A DNA stretch of 64,000 bases from PoT sp049331405 (GTDB lineage: Bacteria; Planctomycetota; Planctomycetia; Isosphaerales; Isosphaeraceae). A model generated the notes under the pieces. It made no database searches. It was not told where the DNA came from and saw nothing but the letters and a program-made list of their open reading frames with translations. Below, one piece after another: positions 57,586 through 64,000 of this stretch. Numbering within the stretch: the first letter of the stretch is position 1; every line of letters begins with the position of its first letter. The stretch covers positions 3,410,001-3,474,000 of the forward strand of contig NZ_CP186274.1 in NCBI RefSeq assembly GCF_049331405.1. The letters run 5' to 3'. Both the position numbers and the translations under genes were made by a program.

Positions 57586-58293
57586 ATGAGCCAGGCCAAT
57601 GTACGCTCCCTCGACTCCATCAAGGATTTCAAGACGGCCTTGATCAACTTCTCTGAGGACGCGAAGAACGCCCTCGGAAGTGTTGACATGGAGATCCGGC
57701 ATTTCCGCAACTGGCTCGAACGCGACCAGCTCGCCTACTGGAAGTCACAGGTCAAGAAGAGCCAGGAAATGCTGGCGCAGGCGAAGGCCGACCTGTTCCG
57801 CCGCCAGTTGAGCCAGGCCAATAGTGAATCGGTCTCGGACGCCGACCAGAAAGAGGCCGTGCGACTGGCCAAGAAGAAGCTGCTGGAGGCCGAGCAGAAG
57901 GTCGAGAAGATCAAGAAGCTCGTGCCCGTCCTCGAGCACGCCATCTCCGAGTATCACAGCCAGTCCCAGCCTCTCGGCGACAGCCTGTCCGGGAGCGTCG
58001 TCGGCTCGATCATCCTGCTCGAGCGCATGATCACGGCGGTCGAACGCTACCTGGCGCTGGAGGCCCCTGCGGCCCCGGTCCTGAAGTCGGGCGAGGGCAA
58101 TTCGGGCCCCGCCGGCTCGGGCGGTTCGGGAGCCAAGCCCGCGAGCGCCGCCAATGGCACGGCCGCCGAGGCGGCCCCGGCGAATGGCGAAGCTGTGCAG
58201 CCTGCCGCGAATGGCGAGTCCGCAGCCGTCTCGGCAGAAGGTACGACGACCCCCCCGGCGCAAACCGAGGCCGTCGCGGCCAGGACCAGTTGA
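57586..58293 (+). CDS. Helical protein with disordered Ala/Gly tail, type VII locus
   Basis: A 235-residue protein of no named family that I recognise. Residues 1-155 are nearly all helical with two tryptophans at turn-like places (FRNWLERDQLAYWKSQVKK) and a coiled-coil segment (KEAVRLAKKKLLEAEQKVEKIKKL). Residues ~160-235 are Ala/Gly/Pro/Glu-rich and disordered. No signal or membrane helix. It follows the WXG100 gene by 15 bases with a strong ribosome site (GGAGGGG), so it is surely co-expressed. It may be a second substrate, a partner or a scaffold that contacts the ATPase. Confidence 0.75.
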   Translation: MSQANVRSLDSIKDFKTALINFSEDAKNALGSVDMEIRHFRNWLERDQLAYWKSQVKKSQEMLAQAKADLFRRQLSQANSESVSDADQKEAVRLAKKKLLEAEQKVEKIKKLVPVLEHAISEYHSQSQPLGDSLSGSVVGSIILLERMITAVERYLALEAPAAPVLKSGEGNSGPAGSGGSGAKPASAANGTAAEAAPANGEAVQPAANGESAAVSAEGTTTPPAQTEAVAARTS

Positions 58294-58443
58294 TCTCCCG
58301 ACCTCGGGACGCCGGCCCGATCCGAGCCCGAGGGCCCGAACGACTCGTCGGGACCCCGGGTCGGCCGTCTCAGTGATGCACACGTCCTCACGTCGGTATT
58401 CTGACCATCGCCGGATCCACGCGATTAACTCGGGGAGAAGACC

Positions 58444-58650
58444 ATGAGCGCAGGCTCGGCCCGGTTGAACTATACGTTGAAGACGCTACGCGAGAAGTGG
58501 GACATCGCCAAGGAGAAGTGGAGCGACGGCGTCTCGCGCGATTTCGAGAAGAACCACCTGTTCCCCCTGGAGCAGCAGACGACGACCGCCATCCGAGGCA
58601 TGGAAAAAATCGCGGAAGTCCTGAGCAAGATCCGCCACGAGTGCTCGTGA
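58444..58650 (+). CDS. Very small WXG-like helical protein, type VII locus
   Basis: A 68-residue protein: helix, then a turn region with Trp19 and Trp26 (LREKWDIAKEKWSDGVSRDF; W-S-D echoes the W-R-D of the first gene, with Phe34 eight residues on), then a second helix (QQTTTAIRGMEKIAEVLSKI). It ends with a cysteine-serine. It could be a shortened WXG100 partner. ATG 58444 has GGGGAGA seven bases upstream. It sits between the helical protein and the ATPase gene. Confidence 0.75.
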   Translation: MSAGSARLNYTLKTLREKWDIAKEKWSDGVSRDFEKNHLFPLEQQTTTAIRGMEKIAEVLSKIRHECS

Positions 58651-58738
58651 CCCGCTCCTCGGCAACCGCGTTGCCGAGGGTCGTGAACATCCTCATCAGC
58701 CCCGATCGCGGGCATTCGAACCAACGGGTTTGGCCACC

Positions 58739-61700
58739 ATGTCTGACACGACCCTGCTGCAGAAAGAAGTCGACGCCCTGCAAACGTTGGAGCGCGCCTC
58801 CGCGGAACGCGCCAAGGCCGAGTCGGATACGGAGCGTGGCTATCGAATCCGCAAGCAAACCGAGGAGACTTCCTTCCAGGAGGCCCTCGCGACCCTGACC
58901 AAGACCGGCAAGGCTGAGATCGAAGGGACAGAGGCCCGCTACCGCGCCGTCAGGGCGGAGCTGAAGAAGAAGTACGAGGCCGAGAAGCAGACGACCGAAG
59001 CCGAGTACGCCGAGGTCCGCCGCAAGAGCGCCGCCAAGGCAAACTCCGCCAAGAAGTCGGCCAAGAAGCTGATGGAGGAGACGCGCTGGCAGATCCTCGC
59101 CGTCTTCGAGTCGGCCAAGGAAAGCGTCGTCAAGCGGCACAAGAAGCGCGAAGCCGACATGGCCGCCGCCCTCGAACACTTCGAGGTCATCAAGGACGAC
59201 TCGCACGACGTCATGGCCCTCGGCAAGAAATACGGCCTTACCGCCGCCCCCGCCCCCGAGACGTCCGAGAGCACGCCTGCGCAACCCGCCGAGGCCGCCG
59301 CGACCACAGGCGAGGCCGAAGGGGAGAACCAGGAGGCCCCCGAGCCCAAGGAAAGCTCGCCCCTCTCCCAGCTCATCGACGTCCTCAAGAAGGCCGACGA
59401 GCAGCTCGAGCCCCTGAACACGCTGAAGCTGCCCAAGTTCCTTCGCCCGCAGCAATTCATCTGGCCCTTCGTGGTCCTCGGGGCAGTCCTCGCTGGTGGA
59501 TTGGCATTTGGTGCGAATCTGGGCCTACCGATCGGCGCGGGTGCCGGCGTCGTGATCGCGATCGTCGTCGCGGTCGGTATCCGGTCCTGGCTGAGCGGCC
59601 TCGCAAGGAAGCATGTGCAGGGCCTCTATCCCCAGTTCGCCTACTCGCTCGAGGAGGCCGAAAGGCTCATTCCCCAGGCCCAGGACTGGATCAAGGCGAC
59701 CTTCGAAAATCAGAAGATCGAGATCGAGCAGAAGCGCGAGAGCGACAGCAACAAGGCCGAAGAGAAGTTCAACGTCACGAGCGAGGTCGCCGACGAGCGG
59801 AGCGCCGAGGAGATCAAGCTGGCCGACGAAAAGTACCCGGCCATGATCAAGGACATCGAGAAGCGTCGGACCGAGGATATCCAGAAGGCCGACGACCGCT
59901 ATCCCAAGAAGATCGCTGAGCTCAAGGAGAAGCTGGTCAATGACACCAACCAGCTCCATGAGAACTATCGGATCCAGAAGGAGTCGACCGAGAAGCTCTA
60001 TGCCGACACCTGGAAGAAGCTCACCGACCGCTGGCAGGAGGCCCTCGACCACGTCCAATCCAACGTTGACGACGTGAACAACGCCGGTGCCGAGCTCTTC
60101 CTCGACTGGCACAACACCGCCCCCGACGATTGGACACTCCCCAAGGCGGTCCCTCCTACGCTCCAGTTCGGCCGCTTCCGGATCGACATGAAGGACATCC
60201 CGCAGGGAGTCACCACCGATCCCCGGCTCAAGGGGATGGCGCCAGAGTCCTACTCGCTCCCCGCGATGGTTCCGTTCCCCACCCAGGCCTCGCTCCTGAT
60301 CCGAGCGTCGGATACGGGGAAGGTCGAGGCGGCGCAACTTCTCCAGTCGATGATGCTGCGGTACGCCACGTCGATCCCGGCGGGCAAGGTGCGGTTCACG
60401 ATCATCGACCCCGTGAGCCTTGGCGAGCACTTCGCCGCCTTCATGCACCTGGCCGACTACAGCCCGCTACTCGTCAACGACCGCATCTGGACCGAGACGT
60501 CTCACATCGAGCAGCGCCTGACCGACCTCCAGGCGCACATGGAAAACGTCATCCAGAAATACCTGCGCAACGAATTCGAGACGATCGAGGATTACAACAT
60601 CCACGCCGGCGAGGTCGCCGAGCCGTTCCGGATCCTCGTGGTCTCGAACTTCCCGGCCAACTTCAACGAGTCGGCCACCAGGCGACTCTTCAGCATCGCG
60701 AGCAGCGGTGCCCGTTGCGGCGTCTTCACCTTGATCTCGGTCGACACCAAGCTCCCCTTGCCCTCGAGCGTCCAGCTCAAGGATCTCGAGCCCTACGCGG
60801 TGAACCTCGCCTGGAAGGAGCAGAAGTTCCAGTGGCGGGACCCGAATTTCGGCAGGCTCCCGCTCCAGCTCGACAAGCCGCCGAGCTCCGAGACGTTCAC
60901 GAGGCTCATGCACATCGTCGGCGAGGCGGCCCGCAACGCCAACCGCGTCGAGGTGCCGTTCGACTTCATTGCGCCGAAGCCCCACGAGTACTGGACGGGG
61001 AACACGGCGAAGGGGGTCGACGTGCCGCTCGGCCGTGCGGGGGCCACGAAGCTCCAGCACATGAAGCTGGGCAAAGGGACCTCGCAGCACGTGCTCATCG
61101 CCGGTAAGACGGGCTCGGGTAAATCGACCCTCTTGCACGCGTTGATCATGAACGCGGCCTTGCGTTACAGCCCCGACGAACTCCAGCTCTACCTGATCGA
61201 CTTCAAGAAAGGCGTCGAATTCAAGGTCTACGCGGCGATGGAGCTGCCGCACGCCAAGGTCATCGCGGTCGAGAGCGAACGCGAGTTCGGCCTCAGCGTG
61301 CTCCAGCGCCTCGACCTCGAGCTGAAGGTCCGCGGCGATCGGTTCCGCGACCTGGGCGTCCAGGACCTCAACGGGTATCGCCAGCTCGAAGGCCAGCCGC
61401 CTTTGCCGCGTATCTTGTTCATCGTCGACGAGTTCCAGGAGTTCTTCGTCGAGGATGACAAGATCGCCCAGGATGTCGGCCTCTTGCTCGACCGTCTGGT
61501 CCGTCAGGGTCGTGCCTTCGGCGTCCACGTCAACCTCGGCTCTCAGTCGCTCGGCGGTGCCTACTCGCTCGCCCGCAGCACGCTCGGCCAGATGGCGGTG
61601 CGCATCGCCCTCCAGTGCTCCGAGTCGGACTCGAACCTGATCTTGAGCGAGGACAACTCGGCCGCTCGCCTGCTGACACGCCCCGGCGAGGCGATCTACA

Positions 61701-63295
61701 ATGACCAGAACGGTACGGTGGAAGGGAACAACTTCTTCCAGGTCGTCTGGCTGTCGGACAGCCGCCGGGAAGAATACCTGGAAGACCTCCAGGCCCTCGC
61801 GAAGGCCCAGAACCGGCCGCCGACCGAGCAGATCGTCTTCGAAGGCAACCTGCCGGCGGTCCCCGCCAGGAACCACCTGCTCGCCGGCCTGCTGCAAGCC
61901 GAGGACTGGCCGACGCCCCCGAAGGCCGATACGAGCTGGCTCGGCGAGGCAATCGCGATCAAGGACCCCACGGCCGCCGTCTTCCGCCCGCAGAGCGGAA
62001 GCAACCTCCTGATCGTCGGCCAGAACGGCCCGGGTGCGCTCGGCATCATGATCACCTCGCTGGTGAGCATCGCCGCCCAGCACGTCCCGGTCCGGCCCTC
62101 GAGCCCGGCGGTCGGGGCCCGCTTCTACGTCTTCGACGGCACGCCGGTCGACTCCAGTGCCGCGGGCACGCTCGGCAGGCTCGCCGACGTGATCCCGCAC
62201 CCGATCCGGGACGTCAGCTGGCGTGAAGTGAAGTCGGTCATCGCCGAGATCGCCGGCGAGGTCGATCGCCGGCAGAGCGAGATCGGCGAGACCCCGCCGA
62301 TCTACCTTTTCATCTACGACCTCCAACGCTTCCGCGACCTGCGCAAATCTGAGGACGACTTCGGCTTCAGCAGCCGCTCCGACGACAAGGCCCTGCCGAC
62401 GGCCAAGCTGTTCGCCAACATCCTCCGCGACGGCCCGCCGGTCAACATCCACACCATCATCTGGTGCGATAGCCTCAACAACCTGAACCGGACCTTCGAC
62501 CGCCAGGGCCTGAAGGAGTTCGAAATCCGCGTGCTCTTCCAGATGAGCGCCAACGACTCGAGCTCCCTGATCGACTCCCCGGCGGCCGGCAAGCTCGGCG
62601 AGCTCCGGGCCCTCTTCTTCAGCGAGGAAGAAGGCAAGCTCGAGAAGTTCCGCCCCTACGGTGTCCCCGAGGACACCGAGTGGTACGATTACGTCCGCGA
62701 TCGCATGCGGAATCGACCCAACGGCGCCCCGCAGGCTCCCTTCGAACTCACCCAAGCGAGAGCCGGTGCCCCCGATGCCCCGGCGCCCGCCCCTTCGCCG
62801 AGTTATACGGACTCGTTCGAGGCTCCTCCCTCGGAGTACTCCGCCCCGCCGAGCGACCTGCCGTACGGCTTCACGCCGATCCCGCGCTCGACCGACGCCG
62901 ATGCCCCCCCGAGCTTCGATACGTCGGATGAGCCCTCGGTGAACTATCGATCGCTGGACGAGATGCCCCCGGGCTTCGCCAGGATCCCCCGCTCGACCGA
63001 TGCGGATGCCGCGGACGCCTTCGACACCTCGGACGAGGCCGCGGCAACGACCCAGCCGTCGTTCGAGTCGGCTCCGCCCGTCAGCAACGAGCCCAGGGTC
63101 GTCGCCGAGGACGGTGGGATCGACTGGGCCGCCATCTACAACGATGCGGTCGAGGCCACCAAGGACTACAACACGGCGCCCCCGGCCGAGAACGGCCATG
63201 GCCCGACCAACGGCCACGGCTCGAACGGTGGCAACGGCAACTCCGGCAACGGCTCGGCCGAGGAACCCGAGAGCCGTGAGCGAGCGGAAACCTGA
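58739..63295 (+). CDS. FtsK/SpoIIIE (EssC/EccC-like) ATPase, type VII locus
   Basis: A 1518-residue ATPase. Residues 1-150 are a charged coiled coil; two membrane helices cover ~241-283; a second coiled coil runs ~320-440. The FtsK/SpoIIIE domain follows, with Walker A at 789-796 (GKTGSGKS, Lys795), Walker B ending Asp897-Glu898 (ILFIVDEF) and the later GQMAVRIALQCSES. A second P-loop-like stretch at 1094-1101 (GQNGPGAL) lacks the lysine, so this domain is probably inactive. The tail (~1345-1518) is acidic, disordered and holds two copies of a 35-residue repeat. In ESX/Ess systems such an ATPase drives export of WXG100 proteins. ATG 58739; ribosome site weak. Confidence 0.88.
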   Translation: MSDTTLLQKEVDALQTLERASAERAKAESDTERGYRIRKQTEETSFQEALATLTKTGKAEIEGTEARYRAVRAELKKKYEAEKQTTEAEYAEVRRKSAAKANSAKKSAKKLMEETRWQILAVFESAKESVVKRHKKREADMAAALEHFEVIKDDSHDVMALGKKYGLTAAPAPETSESTPAQPAEAAATTGEAEGENQEAPEPKESSPLSQLIDVLKKADEQLEPLNTLKLPKFLRPQQFIWPFVVLGAVLAGGLAFGANLGLPIGAGAGVVIAIVVAVGIRSWLSGLARKHVQGLYPQFAYSLEEAERLIPQAQDWIKATFENQKIEIEQKRESDSNKAEEKFNVTSEVADERSAEEIKLADEKYPAMIKDIEKRRTEDIQKADDRYPKKIAELKEKLVNDTNQLHENYRIQKESTEKLYADTWKKLTDRWQEALDHVQSNVDDVNNAGAELFLDWHNTAPDDWTLPKAVPPTLQFGRFRIDMKDIPQGVTTDPRLKGMAPESYSLPAMVPFPTQASLLIRASDTGKVEAAQLLQSMMLRYATSIPAGKVRFTIIDPVSLGEHFAAFMHLADYSPLLVNDRIWTETSHIEQRLTDLQAHMENVIQKYLRNEFETIEDYNIHAGEVAEPFRILVVSNFPANFNESATRRLFSIASSGARCGVFTLISVDTKLPLPSSVQLKDLEPYAVNLAWKEQKFQWRDPNFGRLPLQLDKPPSSETFTRLMHIVGEAARNANRVEVPFDFIAPKPHEYWTGNTAKGVDVPLGRAGATKLQHMKLGKGTSQHVLIAGKTGSGKSTLLHALIMNAALRYSPDELQLYLIDFKKGVEFKVYAAMELPHAKVIAVESEREFGLSVLQRLDLELKVRGDRFRDLGVQDLNGYRQLEGQPPLPRILFIVDEFQEFFVEDDKIAQDVGLLLDRLVRQGRAFGVHVNLGSQSLGGAYSLARSTLGQMAVRIALQCSESDSNLILSEDNSAARLLTRPGEAIYNDQNGTVEGNNFFQVVWLSDSRREEYLEDLQALAKAQNRPPTEQIVFEGNLPAVPARNHLLAGLLQAEDWPTPPKADTSWLGEAIAIKDPTAAVFRPQSGSNLLIVGQNGPGALGIMITSLVSIAAQHVPVRPSSPAVGARFYVFDGTPVDSSAAGTLGRLADVIPHPIRDVSWREVKSVIAEIAGEVDRRQSEIGETPPIYLFIYDLQRFRDLRKSEDDFGFSSRSDDKALPTAKLFANILRDGPPVNIHTIIWCDSLNNLNRTFDRQGLKEFEIRVLFQMSANDSSSLIDSPAAGKLGELRALFFSEEEGKLEKFRPYGVPEDTEWYDYVRDRMRNRPNGAPQAPFELTQARAGAPDAPAPAPSPSYTDSFEAPPSEYSAPPSDLPYGFTPIPRSTDADAPPSFDTSDEPSVNYRSLDEMPPGFARIPRSTDADAADAFDTSDEAAATTQPSFESAPPVSNEPRVVAEDGGIDWAAIYNDAVEATKDYNTAPPAENGHGPTNGHGSNGGNGNSGNGSAEEPESRERAET

Positions 63296-63338
63296 GTGAC
63301 CGCGACTCGCTCGAAGAAGTGACCGCAGGATCATCCAA

Positions 63339-63385
63339 GGGATTGGCACCTCATTCTCCGAGGTGCCAATCCCATTCGCTTTTTC
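63339..63385 (+). terminator. Strong terminator after the ATPase gene
   Basis: A perfect 14-bp stem (63339-63352 with 63360-63373) and a seven-base loop are followed after six bases by CTTTTTC. This ends the type VII-like transcript 44 bases after the stop. The same stem lies at the 3' end of the convergent methyltransferase gene but has no T-run on that strand. Confidence 0.85.
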
Positions 63386-63421
63386 AAGCGGAAGAATGCT
63401 CGAATTCTGTTGTGCAAGACA

Positions 63422-64000
63422 TCAGGGCTTGAGAGCGTCATCCTCGCCGGCCCATCGCCTCGCCAGGACGGCCTGCGAGGGGACATGACCTCCCCAGAGG
63501 AAGAGCGTCGCCCGGTTCGGACCTTCCAGCTTGAGCTCCTTGCGCAACTCTTCCGGTTTCACGTTCAGGCCTCCTCGCGGCTTGATGTCGAGGACCCCGA
63601 CTTGATGACGCGCGATGAGACGCCGCAGTGCTTTGCGATCGACGGGTGCGGTCTCGATGACCTCGTAAGACGCGAGGAATGGCGAGGTCACGAACGCCTC
63701 GGACGTGAGGAAGTCGATCGTCGGCGCGACCCGGGCGAGGTCATGCGCCAGGACGAAGCTGTCGAGGAGACGCGTCCTCGAGAGGCTGGGATCAGGGTCG
63801 TAGATCCATCTCGACACTTCCCGGCTCGGTGCGGACCGACCGCCGGGGCCGTCCTTCTCGGTCCACGTCGCCCCTTGAGGCAGGCAGGTGGCTCGTCGTC
63901 GGCAGGTGGCGAGCTCGCCAAACCAGGCCGTGGCCTCCTTGCATTCCCCGCCGAGGCTCACGATCTCGATCTCCCAGGCCGAGAATTCGGGCGACTCCTC
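63422..64000 (-). CDS. THUMP-like-domain methyltransferase, C-terminal part (gene continues beyond the window)
   Basis: The last 192 residues of a larger protein; the frame is open to the window's end and reads ...WEIEIVSLGGECKEA. The part seen matches the C-terminal THUMP-like domain of planctomycete and actinobacterial class I SAM methyltransferase-like proteins: SLGGECKEATAWFG, RRATCLPQGATW, YDPDPSLSRTRLLDSF, TSEAFVTSPFLASYEVIE and VGVLDIKPRGGLNVKPEELRKE in parts. The methyltransferase domain itself lies outside the window. Function of the family is not settled. Confidence 0.8.
   Translation of the reverse strand, partial: EESPEFSAWEIEIVSLGGECKEATAWFGELATCRRRATCLPQGATWTEKDGPGGRSAPSREVSRWIYDPDPSLSRTRLLDSFVLAHDLARVAPTIDFLTSEAFVTSPFLASYEVIETAPVDRKALRRLIARHQVGVLDIKPRGGLNVKPEELRKELKLEGPNRATLFLWGGHVPSQAVLARRWAGEDDALKP

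Noticed and set aside
58739..63295. Reading the FtsK-type protein as a chromosome translocase or conjugation motor
   Set aside because: No gamma winged-helix DNA-binding domain and no four-helix FtsK membrane part; the neighbours are WXG-like proteins rather than division or mobilisation genes.
60467..63349. A 960-codon open frame on the minus strand opposite the FtsK-type ATPase
   Set aside because: Its residues are a shadow of the GC-rich codons of the ATPase gene (Asp/Val/Leu/Arg/Glu-rich, no motifs); the strong terminator at 63339-63385 also lies at its start.

Overview
The window looks like a chromosomal segment of a planctomycete, most likely of the Isosphaeraceae type. This is inferred from the high GC content, the many large secreted proteins of unknown family, the Bat-type von Willebrand cluster, the ECF sigma/anti-sigma pair and the mix of housekeeping genes in short operons. 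No phylogenetic search was possible. There are no rRNA or tRNA genes, CRISPR arrays, insertion sequences or prophage genes that I can support.

Layout. 0.1-7.1 kb (minus strand) is a transcription/translation operon read nusA, infB, a DUF503 (YlxP-like) gene, rbfA and an endonuclease III-like gene. infB is split by an apparent one-base frameshift in a proline-coding C run, and a terminator-like hairpin lies in the nusA leader. 7.4-9.2 kb (plus) carries a Fur-family regulator coupled to a TatD nuclease, then a small membrane protein. 9.4-12.5 kb (minus) holds queE and a TPR/redoxin protein. 12.8-16.2 kb (plus) holds purE-purK and a DEAD-box RNA helicase. 16.3-20.7 kb (minus) is a Bat cluster (BatA-like, BatB/BatC fusion, BatD-like) without a MoxR ATPase. 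21-25.4 kb (plus) has two small orphan proteins, a strong terminator, and an ECF sigma factor, zinc anti-sigma factor and secreted protein in a row. 25.4-31.5 kb (minus) has a membrane glycosyltransferase, a GGQ release-factor-like protein coupled to a GNAT acetyltransferase, and a 1048-residue secreted orphan. 31.7-35.4 kb has a short coiled-coil protein, an M28 peptidase, Maf and an enolase-superfamily enzyme.

35.6-42.7 kb (plus) is an export cluster: TolC-like outer-membrane protein, HlyD-like adaptor overlapping it by 128 bases, MacB-type permease with no ATPase gene, and an MFS drug exporter. It is followed by EVE- and VOC-domain proteins and a good terminator. 43.9-53.6 kb (minus) has a zinc-ribbon membrane protein, a Tat-exported Gfo/Idh/MocA oxidoreductase, and a nucleic-acid repair group: UvrA-type ATPase, RtcB RNA ligase and a long RecQ helicase. 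53.9-57.1 kb (plus) has a sugar-type ABC binding lipoprotein and permease (again without ATPase) and a potassium channel with an RCK domain.

The most interesting region is 57.3-63.3 kb: a WXG100 protein, an alpha-helical companion with a disordered tail, a second very small WXG-like protein, and a 1518-residue membrane-anchored FtsK/SpoIIIE ATPase, closed by a 14-bp-stem terminator. I read it as a minimal type VII (ESX/Ess-like) secretion locus in a bacterium expected to have two membranes. It lacks the other known components, and its ATPase has a coiled-coil N-terminus and only one competent P-loop. The window ends inside a minus-strand THUMP-like methyltransferase gene.
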